Below, one piece after another: positions 26,605 to 35,265 of a stretch of 64,000 bases of DNA. The translations under genes and the position numbers were made by a program. Source of the DNA: UBA1413 sp037447215 (GTDB taxonomy: Bacteria > Bacteroidota > Bacteroidia > Bacteroidales > Prolixibacteraceae); the NCBI GenBank assembly GCA_037447215.1, contig JBBIHB010000003.1, forward strand, positions 62,001-126,000. The letters are read 5' to 3'. The notes beneath the pieces were generated by a model, which did not search any database, was not told where the DNA came from, and saw only the letters and a list, made by a program, of their open reading frames with translations. Numbering within the stretch: the first letter of the stretch is position 1; every line of letters starts with the position of its first letter.

Positions 26605-27858
26605 ATGAAGCTTCTGTTACAGAATATTAAAGAACTGGTGCAGGTTGAAACCCGTCCCGTAGAAATGGTTAAGGGCAAAGATATGTCGGTATTGAAAACA
26701 ATAAAAAATGCCTTTCTACTCATCGATGATGAGATAATTGCCGACTTTGGCCCAATGAACCAGATGGGTAGGATACAATATAACGATGATTTGCTCACTG
26801 AAATTGATTGTCGCGACCGTCTTGTATTTCCGGCATGGTGCGATTCGCATACCCACATTGTTTATGCCGGTTCGCGCGAAAAGGAGTTTGTGGGCCGGAT
26901 TAAAGGATTAAGTTACCAGGAAATTGCCTTAAAGGGTGGGGGCATTTTAAACTCGGCAAATCTTTTACACGAAACCCCTGCCGAAGTATTGTATGAACAG
27001 GCATCAGCACGTATTGCCGAAGTTATGCGGCATGGTACAGGCGCTATCGAAATAAAAAGCGGTTACGGTTTAAATACAGAAGATGAACTAAAAATGCTCC
27101 GTGTAATACAATGGCTTAAACAAACCACTCCGTTGTGTATCAGGTCAACTTTTTTGGGGGCACATGCTGTGCCAGAGAAATACAAAAACAACAAAACTGG
27201 ATATGTCGATCTGGTTATCAACGAAATGATCCCGCAGGTTGCATCCGAAGAGTTGGCCGATTACATCGATGTTTTCTGCGACGAAGGCTATTTTTCACCC
27301 GAAGATACGGAACGTATCCTGATAGCGGGCATAAAATACGGGCTGCGTCCGAAAATCCATGCAAATGAACTTGCCTTTTCAGGCGGGGTGCAGGTTGGGG
27401 TTAAATACAATGCATTAAGTGTTGATCACCTCGAATATATGGGCGATGATGAGATTGAACTGCTTCTTTCGGGCGAAACTATGCCCACCATTCTGCCCGG
27501 CGCTTCATTTTTCCTTAATATGCCTTACGCCCCGGCGCGGAAGCTTATTGATTCTGGTTTGCCTATTGCCCTGGCCACCGATTTTAATCCAGGTTCGTCG
27601 CCATCGGGTAGCATGAGTTTTATTGGTTCGCTGGCCTGTATCAAACAACAATTGTTACCCGAGGAATTTATCCATGCTGCTACCATCAATGGCGCTTATG
27701 CCATGGGTGTCAGCAACCGTTTGGGAAGTATTGCAAGGGGAAAACTGGCAAATGTTTTTATTACCGGTAAGATCCCCGGAATCGAATACATTCCATACGC
27801 ATACGCTTCAAACCATATTGATACTTTAATATTAAACGGGGAAATACAGGTTATTTAA
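26605..27858 (+). CDS. hutI: Imidazolonepropionase
   Basis: 417 residues, amidohydrolase superfamily; converts imidazolone-5-propionate to N-formimino-glutamate in histidine breakdown. The metal-site histidines are at 82 and 84 in CDSHTHIVYAGS, followed by EFVGRIKGLSYQEIALKGGGI, GTGAIEIKSGYGL, STFLGAHAVP, KIHANELAFSGGVQ and ATDFNPGSSPSGSM, all typical of HutI. No other hut gene is in the window, so it seems to be transcribed alone here. Confidence 0.96.
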   Translation: MKLLLQNIKELVQVETRPVEMVKGKDMSVLKTIKNAFLLIDDEIIADFGPMNQMGRIQYNDDLLTEIDCRDRLVFPAWCDSHTHIVYAGSREKEFVGRIKGLSYQEIALKGGGILNSANLLHETPAEVLYEQASARIAEVMRHGTGAIEIKSGYGLNTEDELKMLRVIQWLKQTTPLCIRSTFLGAHAVPEKYKNNKTGYVDLVINEMIPQVASEELADYIDVFCDEGYFSPEDTERILIAGIKYGLRPKIHANELAFSGGVQVGVKYNALSVDHLEYMGDDEIELLLSGETMPTILPGASFFLNMPYAPARKLIDSGLPIALATDFNPGSSPSGSMSFIGSLACIKQQLLPEEFIHAATINGAYAMGVSNRLGSIARGKLANVFITGKIPGIEYIPYAYASNHIDTLILNGEIQVI

Positions 27859-27935
27859 TCCCCAGGTGTAAAGGTTCTTACAACCTCTGATTGAAGGATA
27901 TAAACGTAAAAAACCATAATAATTATTGGGAATAA

Positions 27936-27965
27936 AAAAAGCAACCCAATTTATGAATTGCTTTT
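27936..27965 (-). terminator. Rho-independent terminator after tRNA-Asp
   Basis: On the minus strand AAAGCAA and TTGCTTT pair around a ~13-base loop that itself contains a short AATT repeat, followed by a T-rich run. It begins seven bases after the tRNA 3' end. Confidence 0.7.
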
Positions 27966-27971
27966 AATCTT

Positions 27972-28048
27972 TGGCGGTGCGGACGGGACTCGAACCCGCG
28001 ACCCCCGGCGTGACAGGCCGATATTCTAACCAACTGAACTACCGCACC
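27972..28048 (-). tRNA. tRNA-Asp (GTC)
   Basis: The minus strand gives a complete cloverleaf: acceptor GGTGCGG pairing with CCGCACC, D-arm around AGTTCAGTTGGTTAGA, anticodon loop CTGTCAC with anticodon GTC, T-arm GCGGGTTCGAGTCCCGT, discriminator G and an encoded CCA (to 27972). It lies downstream of a full promoter (28222-28251) and of a degenerate tRNA-Asp-like copy, and ends at a terminator. Confidence 0.97.
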
Positions 28049-28067
28049 AAAAATGTATCAAAATTTC

Positions 28068-28137
28068 TTTGTCAGATCTCGAAACCATCAAGCCTCTGGT
28101 GAGATGACAGGCCGATATTCCAACCCACTGGACTACC
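28068..28137 (-). pseudogene. Degenerate tRNA-Asp copy
   Basis: On the minus strand, 28137-28105 matches the D-arm and anticodon half of the neighbouring tRNA-Asp at 30 of 33 positions, including CGGCCTGTCA with the GTC anticodon. The acceptor strand is absent (TTATT where GGTGC should be), the anticodon stem is broken after the anticodon (TCTCACC), and only a T-arm trace (GGTTTCGAGATC) remains. It lies inside the transcribed leader of tRNA-Asp. Confidence 0.75.
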
Positions 28138-28221
28138 AATAATTTATAAAATCTGATATCGGTTTATTTTGATGAACTTTTTGTTTTCATCGGAAAAAGG
28201 TAACTCCTCTGAAAAACGCTG

Positions 28222-28251
28222 CAAATATAGGTTTTCTTTTGTTCTATGCAA
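28222..28251 (-). promoter_or_regulatory. Bacteroidota-type promoter of the tRNA-Asp unit
   Basis: On the minus strand: TTG (28251-28249), 19 bases, TATATTTG (28229-28222). Both boxes and the spacing match the consensus. The predicted transcript would run about 280 bases through the degenerate copy and the intact tRNA to the terminator. The rest of 28141-28290 shows nothing else. Confidence 0.75.
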
Positions 28252-28290
28252 TATGATATTCGAAAAAAGTTGATATTTTTTCAGGTATAA

Positions 28291-28827
28291 TCAAGATAAC
28301 CTGAAAAAACTGAAGTGTACTCTTCCGTAAACCCTGATTTCAGTAAATCCTGGCAGATGTTCAAATGTTTGATTCTTTCCATGTTCCAGAATAAATAAAC
28401 CCTGATGTTTTAGTATTCCTGAAGAAAGTATTATTTCTGGAACATCGTTGAAGTTTTTCAGATCATATGGCGGATCGGCGAAAATGAGATCGTATCCTTT
28501 TTTGAATTTCTGAATAAAATGGAAAGCATCATCCCTGACCAATATTAAATTTGAAATGTTTAGCATTGATTTTACTTCTGCAATATATTTACAATGGCGT
28601 TGATTAATTTCTACTGAAGTTACTTCGCTGCAGCCCCTGCTCACCAATTCATAACTTATACTGCCCGTGCCAGAAAAAAGGTCAAGAGCAATGGTTTTTT
28701 CCCAATGAATTCTGTTTTCGAGGATATTGAAAAGATTTTCTTTGGCAAAGTCGGTAGTGGGCCTGGCTTTAAATTGCTTGCCAGGATTGAAAACCCTACT
28801 TTTATAAATGCCCCCGACAATTCTCAT
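28291..28827 (-). CDS. rsmD: 16S rRNA (guanine966-N2)-methyltransferase
   Basis: 178 residues. It methylates G966 of 16S rRNA. The Rossmann-type methyltransferase motifs are present: RPTTDFAKENLFNIL (N-terminal RsmD block), ALDLFSGTGSISYELVSRG (SAM site, motif I) and LIFADPPYDL (catalytic motif IV, DPPY). Length is normal. The start overlaps the DUF3822 gene by four bases, a pairing typical of Bacteroidota. Confidence 0.94.
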   Translation of the reverse strand: MRIVGGIYKSRVFNPGKQFKARPTTDFAKENLFNILENRIHWEKTIALDLFSGTGSISYELVSRGCSEVTSVEINQRHCKYIAEVKSMLNISNLILVRDDAFHFIQKFKKGYDLIFADPPYDLKNFNDVPEIILSSGILKHQGLFILEHGKNQTFEHLPGFTEIRVYGRVHFSFFRLS

Positions 28828-29657
28828 ATATTGCTATTGGTAAGTAAAGCTGAAATTTTTTGGTACGGCAGGTTTGCCATATAAGCCATTTCCGGTTGAT
28901 TATCAGCGAAGTTTCGTATTCTTACATTTTTAAAATATTTATTTAAGGCTAATAGATATCCTTTTTCGTTATCAATGTTTCCTGAGCAGTAGATAACAAA
29001 TTCCTTTCCCTGGAATATTTTCAGTACCGATGCAACAAAAAACAAAACATCGTTTTGTGACCGGATATTGAATGAATTGAAAAACAAAACCTCCTGTTTT
29101 GATACTGTTGAAATAGAAATGTACTGATTTCGAAAAACACAATCGAGGATTATTGTTTCGGGCCTGTTATCACTAATAGCCGATTTTAATAATGGTATCA
29201 TTTCATGTACAATTATACATCCGGGGAAAGTGGAAAAAAAATAATCATACAATCCGGAATTTGTTAAAAAAACAAGATGGGATTTATCGGTAACTGATGC
29301 AGTAATGATTTGTGTTCCCTTTGGTATTTTTGATTTAAATCCCGGAAATTGCCTGTAAATTTTTTCATTTGAATATTCCGAAGGAATAATTCTAGCGTGG
29401 TTAGTACTTACAATTATTGTAACTAAATGATATTGCACTCCTGAAAGCCCATTTATTCTGATTTGTTCTTCTGATTTTTTCAACAATCCATAATCACCTG
29501 AAAGTTTTAATGGAGTATATGAAATCAGTTCAATGCCCAATGTTTCAGAATTCTGAATTATAAAAGAAAATCCATTCAGGCTTACCTGAATGGATAGATT
29601 ATATTTTTCAGAATTTGTCAGGCTATACGAATCTTTTTGAAAAAGAAATTCCTGCAT
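28824..29657 (-). CDS. DUF3822 family protein
   Basis: 277 residues. Its position directly before rsmD, with a four-base overlap, and its length match DUF3822, a Bacteroidota-specific family. The fold is expected to be actin/ASKHA-like, judging from known family descriptions; I see no strong catalytic motif. Function is unknown; coupling with rsmD may point to ribosome-related work, but this is inference. Confidence 0.75.
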   Translation of the reverse strand: MQEFLFQKDSYSLTNSEKYNLSIQVSLNGFSFIIQNSETLGIELISYTPLKLSGDYGLLKKSEEQIRINGLSGVQYHLVTIIVSTNHARIIPSEYSNEKIYRQFPGFKSKIPKGTQIITASVTDKSHLVFLTNSGLYDYFFSTFPGCIIVHEMIPLLKSAISDNRPETIILDCVFRNQYISISTVSKQEVLFFNSFNIRSQNDVLFFVASVLKIFQGKEFVIYCSGNIDNEKGYLLALNKYFKNVRIRNFADNQPEMAYMANLPYQKISALLTNSNI

Positions 29658-29663
29658 TCCGTT

Positions 29664-30296
29664 TTATTCCCAGTTCCCAGCGTTGTTGTTGGTTTCGGTA
29701 AGCGAACCTACTTTCAACCCCGGATATCGGTTTTGCACTCTTCGTTGGTCATTCAGATTAATTACCAATTGACGGTCGAGACCTCGGAGGATCACATTAT
29801 TATGTGCACGGGCTTCGAATACCGGAACCCTTATTCCCGAGCCGGTGGTTATTACTGTGGCGCCTAAAGCAAAATATGCCAGGGTATCTGATACCGGCAC
29901 TATCTTTAAGGCATCTGCATTAAAACCCTCTCCGAAAATCGATGTAAGAACGTTCTGTCTGACGGTATCACGGATAATAAGACCCATCTGCATCGCTTTT
30001 CTTTCAGTAATCCCTTTCTCGACCATACTGTCTGTAAGGGTCCCGATACGGCGAACAATCCGGAGCGAATCATACTTAATAAAATTAATTAGGGTATCCC
30101 AATCCCCTGTAAATCTGCCATTTACTTCCTTGAATGCCAACTGGGCCCTACGGATATCCTTCAGTCTTTCAATTGTAACATTGTACCGGGCGGTCCTTTC
30201 TTTCTCAAAATCTATAGGCTTTCTGATGCTTTCATAAATAAAATAAGCCAGCCCGACAGCGGCTATAAAAAGCAAGACTTGAATTACTGTTCTCAT
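29664..30296 (-). CDS. Conserved hypothetical protein with N-terminal membrane anchor
   Basis: 210 residues. A single hydrophobic helix at ~4-22 (VIQVLLFIAAVGLAYFIYES) is followed by a charged, mostly helical region with RRAQLAFKEVNGRFTGDWDTLINFIKYD. This pattern (one N-terminal helix, then a segment about growth of a fixed helix-turn unit) recalls pilin-like exported proteins, but I cannot name a family. It is the first gene of a minus-strand run with DUF3822 and rsmD and has a TAATTTTG box upstream. Confidence 0.65.
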   Translation of the reverse strand: MRTVIQVLLFIAAVGLAYFIYESIRKPIDFEKERTARYNVTIERLKDIRRAQLAFKEVNGRFTGDWDTLINFIKYDSLRIVRRIGTLTDSMVEKGITERKAMQMGLIIRDTVRQNVLTSIFGEGFNADALKIVPVSDTLAYFALGATVITTGSGIRVPVFEARAHNNVILRGLDRQLVINLNDQRRVQNRYPGLKVGSLTETNNNAGNWE

Positions 30297-30330
30297 TTTA
30301 ATATTTTTAGTAAGTTATTTTCGGTTGAGG

Positions 30331-30338
30331 CAAAATTA
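30331..30338 (-). promoter_or_regulatory. TAnnTTTG -7 box upstream of the membrane-anchored protein/DUF3822/rsmD run
   Basis: Minus-strand TAATTTTG, ~35 bases before the start at 30296. No good -33 box. Confidence 0.45.
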
Positions 30339-30385
30339 TAAAAAAAAATCATTTACCTTTCTTTGCCTTTATTTATTTTACTTGT

Positions 30386-31822
30386 ATGCTTAAAAATCAT
30401 ATTCATAAAAAACTAATTGAAAATCCAGACTTCAAACTGACCGAAAGTCAGGTGGAAATGATGAATATGCTTGCCGGATTTATTGTATCTGATGCTGAAG
30501 ACAGGGTTTTTATTATTAAAGGTTTTGCGGGAACAGGGAAAACATCAATGATAAACCGGTTAGTTAAAGTCCTAGACGATTTTAAGATTGCTTCGTACCT
30601 TTTGGCTCCTACCGGTAGGGCAGCAAAGGTGTTGATGAATTATACAGGTAAACCTTCTTATACCATTCATAAAAAAATTTACCGTCAAAAATCGTCTATC
30701 AATGGAATTGTACAATTTGTACTCGATAAAAATAATCACCGGTCATCTATCTTTATTGTCGATGAAGCATCTATGATTTCAAATCAAACTTCTGAAAATT
30801 CGATATTTGGCTCAGGGAGGTTGCTCGATGATTTACTTGAATATGTTTATTCAGGAAATGGCTGCCGCTTAATCCTGGTCGGAGATACAGCCCAATTGCC
30901 GCCGGTAGGAATCAGCATCAGTCCGGCACTCGAGCGTGAAATAATTGAGCAATATGGCTTCGAAGTGTGGCAGAAAGAATTAATCGATGTAGTCAGGCAG
31001 GAAAAAGAATCGGGTATCCTGGAAAATGCTACTGCTATCAGGCAATACCTTGCTACTGGAGATTGCAATGATTTTTTTCAATTGAAACTCGATAATTTTG
31101 CAGATATTGAAAGGATTTCGGGAGGTGAACTTATTGAAAAAATCGGTCAGAGTTACGATGAGTCCGGAATTTTTGATTCAATCGTACTGGCAAGGTCAAA
31201 TAAGCGTGTAATACAATATAATAAAGGTATCAGATCGTCTATCCTATTTCGCGATTCAGAAATCGGGAGGGGTGATCTTCTGATGGTAGTAAAAAACAAT
31301 TACTACTGGTCATCAAAGTCGGACGACATAGATTTTATTGCCAATGGCGATATTGCTGAAATACAGCATATATTCGGATACGAGGAATTACATGGTTTCA
31401 GGTATGCTGATGTAAGCCTTCGGTTTATTGATTATGAAAATGTTGAGCTCGAGTGCAAAATATTGATGGATACCCTTCTGATGGAAACAGCTTCGATGAC
31501 ACAGGAAGAAAATAACCGTTTGTTTTTTTCGGTATCGGAAGATTACATGGAAATAAAAAATAAACGTGAACGATGGAATAAGATTAAGGTTGACCCTTAT
31601 TATAATGCCTTGCAGGTAAAATATGCCTATGCAATAACTTGTCATAAAGCACAAGGGGGGCAATGGAAGATTGTTTTTGTGGATACGGGCTATATAACTC
31701 CCGAAATGCTTAATGTTGATTTTTATAGATGGCTTTACACGGCTTTTACAAGGCCTACAGAGAAACTTTATCTTGTAAATTTTGATAAACGTTTTTTTGG
31801 GCCCGCCGAGGGTTCAGATTAG
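30386..31822 (+). CDS. RecD-like superfamily 1 DNA helicase
   Basis: 478 residues. Walker A GFAGTGKTS lies at 46-54, motif Ia LLAPTGRAAKVL follows, Walker B is in FIVDEASMIS, motif III in LILVGDTAQLPPVG, and the C-terminal UvrD-like motif ACT CHKAQGGQWKIVFVD with YTAFTRPTEKLYLV closes the protein. This is the compact RecD2/exonuclease-V-alpha-like helicase widespread in Bacteroidota, without the N-terminal RecD2 extension. Likely role is 5'-3' DNA unwinding in repair. The 3' end overlaps the convergent RNase Z gene by four bases. Confidence 0.9.
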   Translation: MLKNHIHKKLIENPDFKLTESQVEMMNMLAGFIVSDAEDRVFIIKGFAGTGKTSMINRLVKVLDDFKIASYLLAPTGRAAKVLMNYTGKPSYTIHKKIYRQKSSINGIVQFVLDKNNHRSSIFIVDEASMISNQTSENSIFGSGRLLDDLLEYVYSGNGCRLILVGDTAQLPPVGISISPALEREIIEQYGFEVWQKELIDVVRQEKESGILENATAIRQYLATGDCNDFFQLKLDNFADIERISGGELIEKIGQSYDESGIFDSIVLARSNKRVIQYNKGIRSSILFRDSEIGRGDLLMVVKNNYYWSSKSDDIDFIANGDIAEIQHIFGYEELHGFRYADVSLRFIDYENVELECKILMDTLLMETASMTQEENNRLFFSVSEDYMEIKNKRERWNKIKVDPYYNALQVKYAYAITCHKAQGGQWKIVFVDTGYITPEMLNVDFYRWLYTAFTRPTEKLYLVNFDKRFFGPAEGSD

Positions 31823-32733
31823 TTTATAATAAATCTTCGTCCTTCTTCGGCAATTTCAACATTTTCGAAAATTTCCATGGCTTCACTTAAAAAAATATGG
31901 CTTTTTTTATATCGATTCGAAAAATGCCCAATAATGAGTTTTCTGGCATTGGCTTTTAATGCTATTTCGGCGGCCTGTTTGGCTGTCGAATGAAGGGTTT
32001 TCGCTGCCCAGTCTTTTAAATCTTCAGCAAAGGTAGCTTCGTGATACAATAAAGTCACATTATTATAGATTTCAACCGCAGGTTCATAGGGCAGTGTATC
32101 GGTACAAAATGCGTATGACCGAGGACCCGGAGCTGGTATAGTCAGCTCATGATGGCTGTAATAACGGCCCTCTTTTGTTGTAAATCCGCTGCCTTCTTTA
32201 ATACGTCTGATATCTCGGTATGGGATTTCCAATTCAACAATTTTTTCTTTGATTATATTGGGTTGTGCCTGCTTTTCACGAAAAAGGAAACCACATACAG
32301 GAATACTGTGTTTCAATGGAAATGATATTACTTCACATTTTTTATCTGAATAAATTACCTCATACCGTTTAAAGTTTAATGGGTGAAAAATTACCTTAAA
32401 GCCCATTTCACCTTTTATATAATTTAAAAGTGGTTGAAGCAATGCGGAAATGTCGGAGTGGGAATAAATGTGAAGGTCGCTGGTCAGGCCAAGGAGATTT
32501 CGGGTTGAAATCAGTCCCATCAATCCATAGAAATGGTCACCATGCAGGTGTGAAATAAAAATGTGCCTGATCTTACCAAAACTGAATTTATATTTCCGTA
32601 ACTGGATTTGGGTACCTTCACCACAGTCGATTAAAAAAAACCGCCCAGATATATTTAATACCTGGGCGGTTGGATATTTGTCAGATGTTGGCAGGGCCGA
32701 ACTGCTTCCAAGGATGGTGAGTTCAAAAGTCAT
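31819..32733 (-). CDS. rnz: Ribonuclease Z
   Basis: 304 residues, metallo-beta-lactamase fold; trims the 3' end of tRNA precursors. The zinc motif HLHGDH is at 62-67 in IFISHLHGDHFYGLMG. The exosite region, YAFCTDTLPYEPAV, LLYHEATFAEDL and HSTAKQAAEIA are all typical. Length is normal for the short RNase Z form. The STAS gene lies directly upstream on the same strand. Confidence 0.95.
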   Translation of the reverse strand: MTFELTILGSSSALPTSDKYPTAQVLNISGRFFLIDCGEGTQIQLRKYKFSFGKIRHIFISHLHGDHFYGLMGLISTRNLLGLTSDLHIYSHSDISALLQPLLNYIKGEMGFKVIFHPLNFKRYEVIYSDKKCEVISFPLKHSIPVCGFLFREKQAQPNIIKEKIVELEIPYRDIRRIKEGSGFTTKEGRYYSHHELTIPAPGPRSYAFCTDTLPYEPAVEIYNNVTLLYHEATFAEDLKDWAAKTLHSTAKQAAEIALKANARKLIIGHFSNRYKKSHIFLSEAMEIFENVEIAEEGRRFIIN

Positions 32734-32746
32734 ATCGACCTTTGCT

Positions 32747-33100
32747 TTAAAGATTTTCCTTTTTAATCAGCAATTCTTCGGCCTCTTCAACACTTTTTGT
32801 GATTAAAAGAACTGTATGAAGCATCGAAATCCGGAATATACTTTCAACATCGGGATGAAGCCCGGCAATGATCAGTGTCCCGATAGCTTCATCGCATAAC
32901 CGGTTGGCAATCAAGATAGAACGCAATCCTGAAGAGTCACAATACTTGCACTGTGAAAGATCGACAACAATATTTTTGACTCCCTGCGAACTCAGGAATA
33001 CAAATTCTGATTTCAAATCGGGTGCATTATTGGCATCCAGCTTTTCAGACAAGACTTTGACGAGGGTGTAACTTTCCTTAGTTTTTACTTCAGCTACCAT
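32747..33100 (-). CDS. STAS-domain anti-anti-sigma-like protein
   Basis: 117 residues, one STAS domain. LDANNAPDLKSEFVFL and VDLSQCKYCDSSGLRSILIANRLC carry the usual conserved serine (DSSGL) that is phosphorylated by anti-sigma kinases in the SpoIIAA family. No partner kinase or phosphatase gene is nearby. It lies 13 bases upstream of rnz on the same strand. Confidence 0.87.
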   Translation of the reverse strand: MVAEVKTKESYTLVKVLSEKLDANNAPDLKSEFVFLSSQGVKNIVVDLSQCKYCDSSGLRSILIANRLCDEAIGTLIIAGLHPDVESIFRISMLHTVLLITKSVEEAEELLIKKENL

Positions 33101-33143
33101 GAGTACAATTTACGAAATTGTATTCAATACATCATCAATTTAC

Positions 33144-35039
33144 TTATCTTTTTTTCTCGTCAGCTTCCATTTGCTTCTTCAAATCGGCCAGTTCCGAAAT
33201 GTCTCCCAATGTGGTTTTTTCAACATTATCAGTAACATTTTTCATGGCTTTTTTGGACGCTTTATTTTCGGCTTTCTTTTTCGAAGTTTCTTCATTACGC
33301 TTCTCGTCTTCGTAAACCCTCGAATGGGAGACTATGATGCGTTTTGCCGATTTATTGAACTCGATAACTTTGAACTCAAGTTTTTCATCCATTTTTACCT
33401 GGCTGCCGTCTTCTTTTACAAGGTGACGTGGAGTTGCAAATCCTTCAACTCCGTATGGAAGTGCAATTACTGCGCCTTTATCCATTAATTCTACGATGGT
33501 TCCTTCGTGAACTGAATCAACAGTGAAGATGGTTTCAAAAACATCCCACGGATTTTCTTCGAGTTGTTTGTGCCCGAGGCTCAGCCGGCGGTTTTCTTTA
33601 TCAATATCGAGTACAACTACTTCGATCTCTTCACCTATTCCGGTAAATTCGGAAGGATGCTTGATTTTTTTAGTCCAGCTAAGGTCACTGATGTGGATCA
33701 GTCCATCAACACCTTCTTCAATTTCAACAAATACACCAAAATTGGTAAAATTCCTTACTGAGGCTTTGTGGCTGGTTCCAAGCCCAAATCGGCTTTCTAT
33801 GTTTTCCCATGGATCGCTTTTCAGTTGTTTGATGCCGAGCGACATTTTTCTTTCCTCGCGGTCGAGGGTAAGAATCTGAGCCTCAACTTCGTCACCCACT
33901 TTAAGGAAATCCTGGGCGCTTCTCAGATGCTGGCTCCACGACATTTCTGAAACGTGTATAAGCCCTTCAACTCCCAGAACAATTTCTACAAATGCACCAT
34001 AGTCGGCAAGTACCACAACTTTTCCGCTGACAGTATCACCAACTTTAAGGTTTTCATTAAGTTTGTCCCATGGGTGCGGTGTCAACTGTTTCAGACCAAG
34101 TGCAATACGTTTTTTGTCGTCATCAAAGTCGAGGATTACGACGTTGAGTTTCTGATCGAGTTCAACAATTTCATTCGGATGTGTAATACGTCCCCACGAA
34201 AGATCGGTAATGTGAATAAGGCCATCAACACCGCCCAGGTCGATGAATACTCCATAAGAAGTAATGTTTTTGACCGTTCCTTCAAGTACCTGGCCTTTTT
34301 CGAGTTTCGAAATGATTTCTTTTTTCTGCAGCTCAAGTTCGGCTTCAATAAGAGCCTTGTGCGATACAACCACATTCCGGAATTCATGATTAATTTTCAC
34401 CACTTTGAATTCCATGGTTTTGCCAACGTAAACATCGTAGTCGCGGATAGGTTTGACATCAATCTGTGAGCCTGGAAGGAATGCTTCAATACCAAGGGCG
34501 TCAACGATCATACCACCTTTTGTGCGGCACTTGATGTAACCTTTAATAATTTCGTCGTTATCATGGGCTTGATTAATTTTTTCCCACGAACGCATGGCAC
34601 GTGCTTTTTTGTGCGAAAGCGACATCTGGCCTTTTTTGTCTTCTAGGCTTTCGATATACACATCTACTTTGTCGCCAACTCTCAGGTCAGGATTATACCT
34701 GAATTCGTTCAAACTGACAACACCGTCTGATTTGTAACCTATATCAACAACCACTTCGCGTTTGTTCATAGAAATTACAGTTCCTTCAATAACTTCCTTT
34801 TCCTGAACTGTGTTTAAAGTGTCGTTGTAAAGGTTTTCCAGTTCGTTTCTGCGTTTTTTTGAATAATTGTCAAGTCCTTCTTCAAGACTGTCCCAGTCAA
34901 AATCGTCCTGAGTTTCTGCAGCCAATTCAGATACACTTGGAGCAGGAGTTTCCTCAATTGTGGTTTCTCTTTGCGGTTCGGTTGCTACATTTTCAACATT
35001 CTCCTGTACTTCCAGGAATTCATTTTTAATTTCAGTCAT
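33144..35039 (-). CDS. rpsA: 30S ribosomal protein S1
   Basis: 631 residues with six S1 (OB-fold) repeats; the last four are the most regular, each ending in a block such as KRIALGLKQLTPHPWD or RKMSLGIKQLKSDPWE. The N-terminal ~80 residues are acidic and Bacteroidota-specific, and the C-terminus is lysine-rich. S1 brings mRNA to the 30S subunit, which matters in a phylum with weak Shine-Dalgarno use. A textbook promoter lies upstream (35091-35121). Confidence 0.96.
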   Translation of the reverse strand: MTEIKNEFLEVQENVENVATEPQRETTIEETPAPSVSELAAETQDDFDWDSLEEGLDNYSKKRRNELENLYNDTLNTVQEKEVIEGTVISMNKREVVVDIGYKSDGVVSLNEFRYNPDLRVGDKVDVYIESLEDKKGQMSLSHKKARAMRSWEKINQAHDNDEIIKGYIKCRTKGGMIVDALGIEAFLPGSQIDVKPIRDYDVYVGKTMEFKVVKINHEFRNVVVSHKALIEAELELQKKEIISKLEKGQVLEGTVKNITSYGVFIDLGGVDGLIHITDLSWGRITHPNEIVELDQKLNVVILDFDDDKKRIALGLKQLTPHPWDKLNENLKVGDTVSGKVVVLADYGAFVEIVLGVEGLIHVSEMSWSQHLRSAQDFLKVGDEVEAQILTLDREERKMSLGIKQLKSDPWENIESRFGLGTSHKASVRNFTNFGVFVEIEEGVDGLIHISDLSWTKKIKHPSEFTGIGEEIEVVVLDIDKENRRLSLGHKQLEENPWDVFETIFTVDSVHEGTIVELMDKGAVIALPYGVEGFATPRHLVKEDGSQVKMDEKLEFKVIEFNKSAKRIIVSHSRVYEDEKRNEETSKKKAENKASKKAMKNVTDNVEKTTLGDISELADLKKQMEADEKKR

Positions 35040-35090
35040 GTAATTGTAAATAAATTAATAAGTTAGACATTATTTCTTAGAAATCGGGCG

Positions 35091-35121
35091 CAAAAGTAAG
35101 ACTTCTGGGTTGTATATCAAA
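35091..35121 (-). promoter_or_regulatory. Bacteroidota-type promoter of rpsA
   Basis: On the minus strand: TTTG (35121-35118), exactly 19 bases, then TACTTTTG (35098-35091). The leader to the rpsA start is ~45 bases and AT-rich. Confidence 0.85.
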
Positions 35122-35265
35122 CATTTTCGGTCATTTTTTTCGAAAAACTTTATAATTAGGCCATCGACTTTGATTTAGACTGAAATTTGTTGCAATTTTA
35201 CAACCTGTTTAACAAACTGCCCGGATGGTTGTATTAATCTTGATGGCTAAAATTTTAATTAACGA

